Positions 10,548-19,930 of a DNA stretch of 64,000 bases are shown one piece after another; position 1 is the first letter of the stretch, and every line of letters begins with the position of its first letter. Below the pieces are notes generated by a model. It was not told the DNA's origin and searched no databases. It was given only the letters and a program-made list of their open reading frames with translations. The stretch comes from Bin80 sp965220935 (lineage in GTDB: Bacteria > Bacteroidota > Rhodothermia > Rhodothermales > Bin80): NCBI GenBank assembly GCA_965220935.1, contig OZ244857.1:620001-684000 (forward strand), written 5' to 3'. The translations under genes and the position numbers were made by a program.

Positions 10548-10599
10548 CTGGATGATCTGGTGGTTTGGAACAGGACGTATCAGTCAATAATGATGTTTG

Positions 10600-11030
10600 T
10601 GTAGCGATGATTTCTCAGATGAACTATGATTCTTCCTGATCTACCTCATTTCCCCATGGCAGTATTCTTGTCTGAGGATAGGTGATGTAAAGCCAGCGCT
10701 TTGCCTTGGTGACCGCAAGAAAGGCATAATTTCACTCTTCTTCTATCCTGTTCTCACGCTTTGCTTGATAATCTAGGGAAACCTTCACCTGATGACATGC
10801 AGTGTCAGATGAATGTACCCGTAACACGTATCTCTGCGCTTACTACCTGCGTCTATTTCGGTATGTTTTTAATGATGTCAGAGTACGGGTCTATCTCTTT
10901 TCGGGTGTACAGGAATACGGGGGCCAGACCGTGGCAGTTTAATCCCCATTTTCTTCAACCTATTTTCCAGATCATCGGCTATATCAGCCAATGACATACG
11001 AAATGTTTTCCAGATTTCAAAATGCTCTTA
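10600..11030 (-). pseudogene. Decayed UvrD/Rep-type helicase C-terminal remnant
   Basis: Minus-strand translation gives broken blocks that together look like the C-terminal half of a superfamily 1 helicase. The first is a segment reading DDLENRLKKMGIKLPRSGPRIPV. Further on is LTLHVI..FP, comparable to the motif V region LHxxKGLEFP. The last is EEE*NYAFLAVTKAKRWLYITYP, comparable to the motif VI region (YVAxTRAKxxLYIT). Stops and frame changes separate the blocks, so the gene is dead. The rest of the gap to 11409 has no recognisable helicase motif. The similarity is judged by eye from short motifs. Confidence 0.6.
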
Positions 11031-11409
11031 TGTTGTTGATCAATCTTATTCATGGACTTTTTCTGGCTGATTATTTTGAGTCATATTTCCGAAAGATGCA
11101 TAAGGTCTGTCAAAATATAAATTAGGAGATTCAATGTAAGAATAAAGCTCATCATATAATTTTATGAATATGTAGAATTCTGATCAAAACCCTTGATCTT
11201 TGGACCTATTTCATCCAGCAATTTTGCATCAAAATCCCATGAGAATGAGTGTGACATCTTTTGTTTTATTCAACTCCATTTGCCTTATTTTTGGGGTTAC
11301 ATTCTTTTAGGTTCCCTCCAATTCGTGAACGATACTTAAGACCATTTCTTCAATAATTCTAACGAGTGCTTTATTCCATAATATTCATGAAGGGCACTAA
11401 TGTAAATGA
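11031..11409. other. Intergenic, probably further decayed sequence
   Basis: No intact gene seen. The AT-rich sequence may be the eroded 5' part of the helicase remnant next to it, but no motif supports this. Confidence 0.35.
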
Positions 11410-12594
11410 TTATGAAGAGGCAAATCTGATGACAGCTTCAAACTGATCTGTAACATGCTTGATATCAAAGCGTTCTTTGGCCCATTGAATGGCTTTAATC
11501 GACATGGTTTCACATAGATCTTGCTTGCCGAGCAGGTGAGATGCTTTGGCGGCAAAATCGGAGTGATTGTCAGGCTCAGTGACGATACCTGCCCCAGATT
11601 CTTTAATAATTCTGGCCGCTAGATTGTCCTGAGGAACAGCTGCAAGAATTGGTTTGCCAGCGCACAGACATGTCAATAGTTTTGATGGAACTGAAAACTG
11701 CCCCGCATCCTCTGTGAGTAATACCAGAAGTACTGAGGCAGCACTGTACATAGCGGGCAGTTGACTTGGATCCTGATAGGGAAGAACTGTTAGATTAGAG
11801 ATGGATTGATTAGAGATGGATGCTCTAAGCCAATCTGCCCCCTTTCCTTGCGATACCACGACAACCTGTGCATGATTCCCAAGATGATGACTCAAGTGAA
11901 GCAGAGCTAATGGATTGTGCTTCATACTAAGAGTGCCTGCATACAAAAAAATCGGACGATCTGAGAGTTGATGTAAATTTGCCCATTCAGACTGACCACC
12001 ATGAAATGTATCCAGTGCTCCCCAGTTTTCAATGATGTGACAGCGCTCTGAGGCAATACCATTACTTGTTAAATATGGAATAAAATCTCTGGTGATTGGG
12101 ATGACTGCATCACTTTTCTGTAATAGATTGATCTCAATGGACTGAAAATAAGCTCCTATGCTTGTTGCAACCACTGGAAGCTTACCTTTAAGAACCTTAG
12201 TAGTCGCTACACCAATGAGATCTTGAAGCCAGAATACAAATGGGACGCCCTCTTTTTTGCAGGTTATCTGAATGCGCTGTTGTGCATGGAGTGGCGTGTT
12301 GGCAGAAACAACAATGTCAGGCTCAAAATCCAAAATGACACGCTGTGCTAATCTCCCGTATTCACGCTCCTGCCGCCATCGTTGAAAAAGATTGTATTTA
12401 TTAAGCGGACGTGACGTACAGATTGGTAGAAGTGTTAAGTCGTCCGACTGATCAATGATATTAGACGGTGTGGTGATTAAACTATCACAGTAAGCATGCC
12501 CAACTAGATACCCCCGGCTCTGAAGAGTTTGGCTGAGTAAAACTGGAAAAGCATATGCTCCAAAGTCGTGAATTAATATGCGCATCAACGCCAA
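11410..12594 (-). CDS. Family 4 glycosyltransferase
   Basis: A 394-residue GT-B fold protein; the more natural start is the third Met-like position (MRILIHDFGAYAFP, 12585). The N-terminal acceptor domain contains SANTPLHAQQ and FVFWLQDLIG, as in WcaI/colanic-acid-type GT4 enzymes. The C-terminal donor-binding domain has PIFLYAGTLSMKHNP, VLPYQDPSQLPAMYSAASVLLVLL and PSKLLTCLCAGKPILAAVP, followed by a Glu-containing GIVTEPDN. It probably transfers a nucleotide-sugar residue to a cell-surface glycan. No other polysaccharide genes flank it, so it is an orphan and its acceptor is unknown. Confidence 0.88.
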   Translation of the reverse strand: MALMRILIHDFGAYAFPVLLSQTLQSRGYLVGHAYCDSLITTPSNIIDQSDDLTLLPICTSRPLNKYNLFQRWRQEREYGRLAQRVILDFEPDIVVSANTPLHAQQRIQITCKKEGVPFVFWLQDLIGVATTKVLKGKLPVVATSIGAYFQSIEINLLQKSDAVIPITRDFIPYLTSNGIASERCHIIENWGALDTFHGGQSEWANLHQLSDRPIFLYAGTLSMKHNPLALLHLSHHLGNHAQVVVVSQGKGADWLRASISNQSISNLTVLPYQDPSQLPAMYSAASVLLVLLTEDAGQFSVPSKLLTCLCAGKPILAAVPQDNLAARIIKESGAGIVTEPDNHSDFAAKASHLLGKQDLCETMSIKAIQWAKERFDIKHVTDQFEAVIRFASS

Positions 12595-12998
12595 CTTTCA
12601 GATAGAAAATTTGCTAATTCTCACGACAGATCATCACAATATGATACGCAATGAAAACCGGTCTCAAACTAAATCCGCGGGCGAGGCTCTGAGACAATAG
12701 ACAATCAACTTGATGCAAGTAGCATAAACCAATAGCAAGTGATATGAAAGTTCAATCAGGTGCTATGTTTGCAGGGGACATTGATTGCATCGGTCCTTGA
12801 ATCATCATAATGATTTGAATACAATGAGTTTTGTATAAATTTAGTTCATATTCAATTCTAAGACATACATTTAAATGGTATAGCGTCTTTTATACCCATC
12901 AAATATCGCTTGCTGAAGGTGGAGAGATTACTATGCTCTCCAATAACTAAGCCCTGCACCTTGATCAGGCACAGGGCTTAGTTTAACAGTAGTAGAGC
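12595..12998. other. Intergenic region between tonB and the glycosyltransferase
   Basis: No gene is recognised. The stretch adjoining tonB contains a strong hairpin (listed separately); the rest should carry the promoter of the glycosyltransferase. Confidence 0.5.
12947..12981 (-). terminator. Hairpin terminator downstream of tonB
   Basis: A perfect 10-bp inverted repeat, CTAAGCCCTG at 12947-12956 and CAGGGCTTAG at 12972-12981, encloses a 15-nt loop and lies 18 bp past the tonB stop. A clear U-run is absent on the minus strand, so termination efficiency is uncertain. Confidence 0.55.
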
Positions 12999-13664
12999 CT
13001 ACCGCAATTTGAAGACAATCGGTAAGGTAAATTTCACAGGTACAGCGCGTCCGCGTTGACGGCCAGGAACGAATTTGGCGTGCTCAGTAATTACACGTAT
13101 AGCTTCTATATCACAACCTCCTCCAATGCCCCTCAGGATGGTCGGATCTCTGACATTACCGTTTTCATCCACGACAAATCTCACAATCACTCTTCCTTCA
13201 ACGTTTGCTTTGCGAGCTATTTCAGGATAGCGTGCTTTGGCTTGTAAGGCGCCAATTCCACCAATGAGTTCAGGCATTTGCTCAACAATTTCAAAAATTT
13301 CGGGTTCATCATTTTCCTCTTCCTCATCTGGTGGGGGAGGAGGTGGAGGAAGACTGATGGGCGCATCAAGATCCAAGGATGAGTCCAAATCCAAATCGTC
13401 GTCCTCTAAGATTTCATCGTTAGGAACTTCTACTGGAACTGGGGGGCGTGGAGGTGGAGGTGGTTTCTGGATCTGCTCTGTTTGCAGAATGTCATCTATC
13501 TGAACCGATATCTGCTCTATTTGCTCAATCTCCATCGTATCACCACGTTGGATGTTGGTGGTGAACGCAAGAATGAGTAGGAGCAGTGAAATAATCATAC
13601 CAACCTGAACAAAGAAACCGTACGTTCTTTTTAGATCGGCACGTGGAGTTTTTCGGAGAGCCAT
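12999..13664 (-). CDS. TonB-family energy transducer
   Basis: 221 residues. A short cytoplasmic N-terminus is followed by one membrane segment (about 17-38). A periplasmic Pro/acid-rich spacer comes next, with two polyproline runs separated by D/E-rich sequence, and then a C-terminal TonB domain (about 135-221) with YPEIARKANVEGRVIVRFVVDENGNV and PVKFTLPIVFKL. It couples the proton-motive force to outer-membrane receptors such as the one at 50645. In Bacteroidota such genes commonly follow exbB/exbD; none is visible here. It follows nnrDE by 87 bp on the same strand. A second TonB protein is at 20885. Confidence 0.93.
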   Translation of the reverse strand: MALRKTPRADLKRTYGFFVQVGMIISLLLLILAFTTNIQRGDTMEIEQIEQISVQIDDILQTEQIQKPPPPPRPPVPVEVPNDEILEDDDLDLDSSLDLDAPISLPPPPPPPDEEEENDEPEIFEIVEQMPELIGGIGALQAKARYPEIARKANVEGRVIVRFVVDENGNVRDPTILRGIGGGCDIEAIRVITEHAKFVPGRQRGRAVPVKFTLPIVFKLR

Positions 13665-13751
13665 ATTTTCTTAAGTTTAGGTTAAGAAGTAACTAATGAG
13701 TAAAAGTTAAAGGTATATACATCTATGGGAAAATCTGGTTCCCATAAGATA

Positions 13752-15353
13752 TCACAAATTTCGAATAAAAGTTAAAGATTCAATGATTCCTTTAAGCATG
13801 TCAGTGGCAATCATCGTGATAGAGTCGTTTCGTGAAGCGTATAAATCGGAGGCTAAGCCCCCAATATGGGATGCGCAAATAGCGGCCGCGAATGTACTAC
13901 ATCCCTGAGAGAGAAATCCTCCACATAGGCCAGCCAGCACATCACCAGTCCCTGCGGTAGCGAGGGCCGAGTTTCCTGCACCACAAACCACGAGTCCATT
14001 TTTTCCATCAGAAATGATCGTAGGTGCCCCCTTTTGGACGAGTGTACAGTTCCATTCCGATGACCATTGATGCGCAGATTCTAATCGATGAGGTGTGTTG
14101 GGTTCTTGAGTCATCTGTCTATATTCACCCGCATGGGGTGTAACAATCCAATTGTTTCCTTGACGATCAGAACTTAGCAATTGGCACGCTATACTCAGGG
14201 CATCTGCATCTATCACGGTGGGGAGAGAGGAGTGCTCAAGTAAAGAGAGTACAAAATTCTCAGTATCAGCATTTTTACCAATACCAGGCCCAATCACAAG
14301 TGCATCGGCTTTATCAAGCCAGGGCTGAAGAATGTCCAGCGCGGAGTCTGCATCAACTCCGCCATTCGGTCCTTGGGGTAAACCGATAGAAGGAATTTCA
14401 GTCGCTGCGCTCGCAAGGATGCTCTGAATCTGCTGAGGCACAGCACAAGCAACATAGCCACTGCCTGAGCGAGCGGCAGCGCGAGCTGCCAACATAGGTG
14501 CACCAGACAGACCTGATGATCCACCAACCACTAAAGTCATGCCAGCACTATATTTATGAGTCTGTAACCCGCGAGAGGGCAAAATAGAAGCCACGGCCTC
14601 GTTCGTTGAAACCCAATCCACTCTGAATAAATCGTTGTGCAGGACTGTGGACAGTGGAACTCCAATTGGCACAAGTTTTACTTGCCCCGAATACACAGGC
14701 CCCTCTCCCAAGAGTAACCCAGGCTTGAATGCACTGAACGTGATGGTCATATCTGCACGAATAGCCGTAGTTAAAGGGTAACCCGTATCCGCATGAAGTC
14801 CTGATGGTAGATCAAGGGCAATCACAGGCGAGTTTGTGTGATTCAGAGCATCTATATAGTTTGTGGCAATCCCCTCAATCGGGCGATTTAATCCGACTCC
14901 AAAGAGGGCATCAATATACACATCTGCCTGTGGGAGTTGCTCATTGTAGTTATCGCTAATTTTAAGGTCGTTGGATTGATTCAAATGCTCTAATTGTTTG
15001 AGAAATTTCAGGTTACTTATTGCATCTGGGGTTGTAGGAGGTTTGGATAAAATGACATGAACGTTGGCACTATGATTGTAGAGCGCACGCGCAACAACAA
15101 GCCCATCACCGCCATTATTTCCGGTTCCACAACAGATGACGACTTTGCGTCCATTTAATGGTCCATAGGTTTTCTCAATGATTGTAGCCGCACCCTGGGC
15201 TGCATTTTCCATGAGTAGCAGGGATGGGAATCCAAATTCTTCAATAGCAAATTGATCAAAATTTTGATGCATGCTACCAGTCAATAACGGAAGGAAGCCT
15301 GCTTTAAGGAGATCAGATGGTGAAGAAATTTTACTTTGAACTGAACATGTCAT
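13752..15353 (-). CDS. nnrDE: Bifunctional NAD(P)H-hydrate repair enzyme (epimerase + dehydratase)
   Basis: Repairs hydrated NADH/NADPH. Residues about 20-230 form the YjeF-N epimerase, with VICCGTGNNGGDGLVVAR, DALFGVGLNRP and ALDLPSGLHADTG. Residues about 260-525 form the ADP-dependent dehydratase, with GGSSGLSGAPMLAARAA, VIGPGIGKN, VIDADAL, VTPHAGEYRQM and GNSALATAGTGDVLAGLCGG. The 533-residue length is normal for the fused form (E. coli YjeF type). It is the last gene of a tightly packed minus-strand cluster, 5 bp after the Ig-like lipoprotein gene. Confidence 0.95.
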   Translation of the reverse strand: MTCSVQSKISSPSDLLKAGFLPLLTGSMHQNFDQFAIEEFGFPSLLLMENAAQGAATIIEKTYGPLNGRKVVICCGTGNNGGDGLVVARALYNHSANVHVILSKPPTTPDAISNLKFLKQLEHLNQSNDLKISDNYNEQLPQADVYIDALFGVGLNRPIEGIATNYIDALNHTNSPVIALDLPSGLHADTGYPLTTAIRADMTITFSAFKPGLLLGEGPVYSGQVKLVPIGVPLSTVLHNDLFRVDWVSTNEAVASILPSRGLQTHKYSAGMTLVVGGSSGLSGAPMLAARAAARSGSGYVACAVPQQIQSILASAATEIPSIGLPQGPNGGVDADSALDILQPWLDKADALVIGPGIGKNADTENFVLSLLEHSSLPTVIDADALSIACQLLSSDRQGNNWIVTPHAGEYRQMTQEPNTPHRLESAHQWSSEWNCTLVQKGAPTIISDGKNGLVVCGAGNSALATAGTGDVLAGLCGGFLSQGCSTFAAAICASHIGGLASDLYASRNDSITMIATDMLKGIIESLTFIRNL

Positions 15354-15358
15354 GATCG

Positions 15359-17017
15359 CTATTGATCAAATAATGGAAGTGTGTGTGGTGCATGCAGAGA
15401 TCTAATATTAAGCGTGTCAGGGAGTTTAGTATCCCAACGAGGGCGAACCGCCATTAACTCGTTTTCCCATGTGATGGGTTCTGCTGTCTGATAGGGATAA
15501 ATCTGGCCTCCATCCCATTGATCATTCTGATTTTGATCAATAAATGCGCGTAATTGATAACTGGCTTCTGGAAGATGAGTAAATATAAAATTTCCGAGTG
15601 AATCAGGAGTTTGCATGAAGAGAGTTTTTCCGTTTTCATCTGCAAGGATAACATGGACACTATCGCCCGATGGTGAGGTTAATCCGCTCAAACTACCTAA
15701 GGATCGTGGCCCAAGTCGTTCATAAACGCGGACATAAACGCTGTCTGGTTGCTCCACAGAGACGCGGTAAATTTGAGCTGGTTCATCAAGGTTTGTTAAC
15801 AAATAGGTCGTACCATTTGATGACTTGGTTTCAAAATTGATCGGTGCGCCCGTGGAATCAACCACACTAACAAGGCTGTCAAGTAGCCCTCTATCAAGGG
15901 GTTGACTAAAAATGAGTTGAGGATTTTCCCAGGGTGCGAGTTGATCAGGGGTTGATTCATCTGTTGTGAGAAATTCAATGAATTCGGGGACCCGGTCTAC
16001 TTGATCCTCGGAGCCATTAAAATACATTGTATCAGGATGAACTGTATTTCCACTTGAATCTTGGACAGTTGCTCCTGGGATTAATGAGTAGCTTACTTCC
16101 TTTAAGGAGTCAACGATAAGAAAGATTGATCGGGGATTTGAGAGTAACTGGTAACTTGATCGGACTGTGATTGATGCATCATTGAGCGAATCTGAGATTG
16201 TCCACGAATCACCAGATAGAGTTGTTAGTGATACATCTTCGTTCATCCGAATGTCCAAAAGTTGATTTGACACAGAACGGACACGTTCAATTTTTGGTCT
16301 TAGAGTATCTAAGTGGGTAAAAATCCAGTCAAGATAAGGAGTAGTTGTATCTGGGTCTGCTGAGATAACTCTTTGTGATGGTATGGCATACCATTCTAGC
16401 GGATCGGGGGATAGGTTGCGATTCATATCCATTAACCCGATCACAAAGAAATCTGATTCTCTCACATATCGAATATCAAATTTTCCATCCATATCTGTTT
16501 GTGTCTGATATGCAGGGGGATCGTCAATTGATGAAGTTGCTGAGTAGGCCAGAATTGTGAGTCCAGAAACTGGAAGCCCCTTTTTATAATCAATGACACG
16601 GCCTCTAAGCCGCCCCCGATCAATGACGGGGCCTGTTGAGAATGCAAAAGATAAAGGGCGCTGAAGGCGAACACCACGCCAGTCACGGAATTCATCATTA
16701 AGTGTGATTACATAGGTCGTTGAGTCTCTAAGCTGTTCGGATAACCGGATGGTGACAGACCGTCTATGCCATCGAAATCTGAGCCTTCCAGAGGGTTGTG
16801 GAACGATGGATAAAGCTTGGACGAAGGATTCCTCATTAACAAACTCAGAGAAATTAATTCTGATTTGAGATGGAAAGATATTGACAGTTTCGTTAGCAGG
16901 GTCAGTTGACACAATAGACGGAGGCAAATCATCACGAGGTCCACCAGTTGGGGGGCGGGGTTCTGCGCAGCCACAGATGATTATAAAAATCACAAATACA
17001 GACTTACGAGTCAGCAC
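15359..17017 (-). CDS. Ig-like (SbsA-type) domain lipoprotein
   Basis: 552 residues. The hydrophobic N-terminus ends in IIICGCAEP, a probable lipoprotein cleavage site, followed by the RPPTGGPRDDLPPSIV sequence typical of this Bacteroidota family. An N-terminal Ig-like domain (about 30-135: STDPANETVNIFPSQIRINFSEFV up to LSFAFSTGP) is followed by a carboxypeptidase-regulatory-like beta-sandwich (RGRVIDYKKGLPVSGLTILAYSA) and further Ig-like strands. A similar RAFIDQNQNDQWDGG module lies near the C-terminus. The role is unknown; surface or envelope structure is likely. Its start overlaps the end of the upstream gene by 14 bp. Confidence 0.85.
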   Translation of the reverse strand: MLTRKSVFVIFIIICGCAEPRPPTGGPRDDLPPSIVSTDPANETVNIFPSQIRINFSEFVNEESFVQALSIVPQPSGRLRFRWHRRSVTIRLSEQLRDSTTYVITLNDEFRDWRGVRLQRPLSFAFSTGPVIDRGRLRGRVIDYKKGLPVSGLTILAYSATSSIDDPPAYQTQTDMDGKFDIRYVRESDFFVIGLMDMNRNLSPDPLEWYAIPSQRVISADPDTTTPYLDWIFTHLDTLRPKIERVRSVSNQLLDIRMNEDVSLTTLSGDSWTISDSLNDASITVRSSYQLLSNPRSIFLIVDSLKEVSYSLIPGATVQDSSGNTVHPDTMYFNGSEDQVDRVPEFIEFLTTDESTPDQLAPWENPQLIFSQPLDRGLLDSLVSVVDSTGAPINFETKSSNGTTYLLTNLDEPAQIYRVSVEQPDSVYVRVYERLGPRSLGSLSGLTSPSGDSVHVILADENGKTLFMQTPDSLGNFIFTHLPEASYQLRAFIDQNQNDQWDGGQIYPYQTAEPITWENELMAVRPRWDTKLPDTLNIRSLHAPHTLPLFDQ

Positions 17018-17606
17018 TATTGGTTCTCAGGTTAAAGAAAAGAAAAGAAGCCAGTGCAGTCGCTGCCCCAATAATGATAGGCTGAAGATAACGTCGAATC
17101 CACCGATCTGGGGGAATTTCGGCTTGCGTTTCAGGGAATAGCTCCGATTCCACTTCTGGGATGATAGACTTTGGGATTGTATCTGTGAAGGATTGATTAC
17201 AGATGTCGTGAGCGATAAATTCTCCAAGCGGATCTAAGAGCGTGTACCTCATGGATAGAGTCGCAGAACGAGAAACGTCTTTTCGGTTTGCTCGAGTATA
17301 CGAGACTGAAGCATTTGACATCTGCCAAGATAGATAAACATTGGTCGTAGATGTTCGGGTGGTATCATGCGAGAACACGACAAGTTCTTGTTCTTGCCAC
17401 TGTTTGATCAGATGACTAGTTAGATAGGGAAGTGACTCGGGAGGATCAATCATGATTGAGTCAGCCTTCAAGGGAACAGTCATCAGGCATGCACTTCCGA
17501 GGTTTTGAAAGATCTCCATATTTGTAATAATCCCTTGTGCACATATGGGGGCAATTGTAAAGAATGCCCAATATATCAAAGCACCGAGTGATAGGTAGGG
17601 TTTCAT
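17004..17606 (-). CDS. Hypothetical secreted protein with C-terminal membrane segment
   Basis: 200 residues with a signal peptide (about 1-23, ending near PICAQG) and a predicted transmembrane stretch at about 172-192 (IIIGAATALASFLFF) followed by a short polar tail. The middle region is beta-rich (TTNVYLSWQMSNASVSY...LSMRYTLLDP), suggesting a small extracytoplasmic domain. I do not recognise the family. It lies 3 bp after mog and overlaps the Ig-like lipoprotein gene, so co-expression with the envelope protein is likely. Confidence 0.75.
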   Translation of the reverse strand: MKPYLSLGALIYWAFFTIAPICAQGIITNMEIFQNLGSACLMTVPLKADSIMIDPPESLPYLTSHLIKQWQEQELVVFSHDTTRTSTTNVYLSWQMSNASVSYTRANRKDVSRSATLSMRYTLLDPLGEFIAHDICNQSFTDTIPKSIIPEVESELFPETQAEIPPDRWIRRYLQPIIIGAATALASFLFFNLRTNSADS

Positions 17607-17609
17607 GTA

Positions 17610-18104
17610 TCAGTGCTTGTGTAATTCAGCGACTAGATGGTGAGATTCTGGAAGAATTAATGTTTGCATCGCGAGTTCAACCGCTTTTGGAGATCCGGGG
17701 AGTACGAAAATAATGGTCTTCTTGTATATTCCAGCAAACGCTCTGGAAAGCATGGATCGACTGCCGACTTGCTCCCATGAAAGCATACGAAAGAGTTCTC
17801 CAAATCCGGGCAATGTTTTATCTAGAATCGGAGAAATTGCTTCATAAGTTTGATCTCTGGGGCTTATTCCAGTTCCCCCACTCAAACAGATGACATCACT
17901 GAGACGAGATTGCGAAAATACTGCTTTTTGAATAACTGCGGGTTCATCGTGAACGATGAGTTGGGAGACAATCTTATGCCCCCCCTTCTCAACACACTGT
18001 GCCATACACGGGCCGCTCCTATCCGTATTGGTCGTTCGTGTATCACTGACGGTGACCAGTGAAAATCGCAGACTGATGGAACGATCTAACTTAGCTGGAT
18101 TCAT
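17610..18104 (-). CDS. MoaB/Mog-family molybdenum-cofactor protein
   Basis: Adenylyltransferase-like protein of molybdopterin biosynthesis. It has FSLVTVSDTRT near the start, the ligand-binding ICLSGGTGISPRDQTYEA loop and FVLPGSPKAVELAM near the end. I chose the Met at 18104 (MNPAKLDRSIS), which gives 164 residues and fits the family; the longer frame from 18182 would overlap most of the yidD 3' end in another frame. yidD overlaps this start by 14 bp. No other moa or moe gene is in the window, so whether it acts in cofactor synthesis cannot be confirmed from context. Confidence 0.9.
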   Translation of the reverse strand: MNPAKLDRSISLRFSLVTVSDTRTTNTDRSGPCMAQCVEKGGHKIVSQLIVHDEPAVIQKAVFSQSRLSDVICLSGGTGISPRDQTYEAISPILDKTLPGFGELFRMLSWEQVGSRSMLSRAFAGIYKKTIIFVLPGSPKAVELAMQTLILPESHHLVAELHKH

Positions 18105-18348
18105 CAAGAGCCTGTTCGGATGACTCACCAAACCAGCGGGGAGGATCATAGCCATATTTTGCCCACGGATGGCATCGTGCAATGCGCCAGATAGACAACA
18201 CGCTCCCTTTTAGTAGACCATATTTTTGAATAGCCTCAATAGCATAGTTTGAGCAAGAAGGAGTATATCGACATGCATTAGGAAAATGAGGTGATACTAC
18301 GAGTTGGTAAATTCGTAATGGAAATGTGAAAATCTTTCGTAGCATCAA
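18091..18348 (-). CDS. yidD: Membrane protein insertion efficiency factor YidD
   Basis: 85 residues matching the YidD pattern: FPLRIYQLVVSPHFPNACRYTPSCSNYAIEAIQKYG, with the conserved cysteine pair, then RIARCHPWAKYGYDPP. It helps YidC-dependent membrane insertion at the inner face of the membrane. It usually sits in the rpmH-rnpA-yidD-yidC cluster; here it heads an unrelated operon, overlapping mog. Confidence 0.93.
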   Translation of the reverse strand: MMLRKIFTFPLRIYQLVVSPHFPNACRYTPSCSNYAIEAIQKYGLLKGSVLSIWRIARCHPWAKYGYDPPRWFGESSEQALDESS

Positions 18349-18717
18349 AATTTTGCAGATTCGGCCAACCCACTCTTAAAATGGGAGGCCCTTATTAATA
18401 TCTCCTTCGTTTTATGAAAGATAGTGAAAAAACACTATTAATCTATCAAGCTTCTTATCATTTTAATTGCGGACTCATCCGAGTTACGTCATCTTACTCT
18501 ATCTAAATATGTTGCCCTGCATGTTCAAGTCCCGTCGCCAACGAAAGTTTTAATTGTTGATGGACACTCCCGCAAGCTGCGAAGTATCAGATCAGATTGA
18601 CGGCACGTTGCTTTGTTTTCAGGAAACAGTACCTACGACTCTAGTGTCCCCAAACTGAGGACTTTAGCTTTGTTCTTATTTTGCCGTATCTTAACCATTA
18701 TAATTGATCAGAAATAC
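18349..18717. other. Intergenic region 5' of AAA ATPase copy 1
   Basis: Holds the yidD promoter region and leader sequence of the AAA pseudogene. Immediately before the pseudogene start there is limited similarity to the leader of copy 3 (around 59250). No other gene seen. Confidence 0.4.
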
Positions 18718-19930
18718 ATGAGTTTTGTTTTCATTGAGGATAGAGGTCCTGCTGAATATTTTCACGGCCGTAAAGAGATTATTGACACTTTTATCAGTTC
18801 GCTTGAAATCTATATCAGAAAAAAAGAGGAACTACTTTCTTGATTCAAGGCGCCCCAGGCGCGGGGAAGACGACGCTCCTTCATGAGTGCAAAAAGATAG
18901 CAAAGAAGAAATGGCAAATCGCGGATATTTACCCAAATGCTCTATGGAGCCCAGAGGATCTATCGCACTGTCTTGGAAAGAAATCTGGATTGCGTATTAC
19001 TGGGGCGTCTGCTGAAGTTGGCGTTGAGACTAGCGCTGGACTTTCTGTAGAAACCAATCCTGTTGCACTCACATAAATAAAAATTCTCCAAGATGACAAG
19101 AATCCACTCCTGCTCATCTTGGATGAAGCCCAGTCTCTGGGGTCAGAGGGGGTGGTTCCTAATTCAATGCGGGGAGTGGTTACAAGTGTACTGGGCAAGA
19201 TACACAATGGTGACTTGGGAAGGCCAGTCATGCTTCTGGCGGCGGGGTTGGGGACGACCGAGTCTGCATTTAAATCATTGAATATATCACGATTTGTTAA
19301 AGAATCTTTAATTAATCTGGGGCGATTGGACCAGAAATCTGAGCGGTTGGTGATCCGTGACTGCTACAACAGGAAGGAGGCGCTAAGGGGAATCCTGATC
19401 ATTGGATAGATGCGATTACCATGGAGACGCATGGATGGCCTCAACACATCATATCCTATGCTGAACCTGCTATTTCTTATCTCAAGTCAAATAACCATCG
19501 CATGACGGATGAGGGCTTGCGGATTGTACTTGAGAATGGCAATGAGTTCCGAATAGACTACTATGAAACCCGCGCGAAAGAGTTTAGCATGAGGCAAAGA
19601 CATGTTATCGCTTCGTTTATGCCCAATCTTCAACAAAGTGGATATTTAGAGAAGGAAGATATTATGGATGTACTGACTCCGAAGTATGGAGAAGAAAAGT
19701 CCGAGAAGTTCCTTGACGATATGCTTCACAGTGGAATTCTCTCCCACAAAACTGGAGGTGTTTATGACGTGCCGATTCCCTCCATGCAGACATGGTTGAT
19801 TGAGGAGTATGGTAGAGAAAAGATTAAATGCAAAGACCAGGGTGAGAGAATTAAAAGTGAAGATAATGGTCTCCAAATCATACAAGGACTCCCCAAAATG
19901 GAGTCATGGGCGACAGCGGTTCTCAAATGA
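18718..19930 (+). pseudogene. AAA family ATPase, copy 1, broken by three small lesions
   Basis: Alignment by eye with the copy at 59277 shows one ancestral reading frame with three point lesions. (1) One A is missing in a poly-A run (7 A here, 8 in copy 3) at about 18819-18825, shifting frame just before Walker A. (2) An in-frame TAA is at 19074. (3) One base is lost at about 19363, turning a conserved DWL codon set out of frame. Recognisable parts are IEDRGPAEYFHGRKEIID at the N-terminus, Walker A GAPGAGKTT, Walker B LLLILDEAQ, LLAAGLGTTESAF (sensor-1 region), and a C-terminal VPIPSMQTWLIEEYG. Function unknown; see the intact paralogue at 28650. Confidence 0.85.

Noticed and set aside
13237..13503. 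Plus-strand Ser/Gly-rich ORF
   Set aside because: Antisense shadow of the polyproline/acidic linker of TonB.
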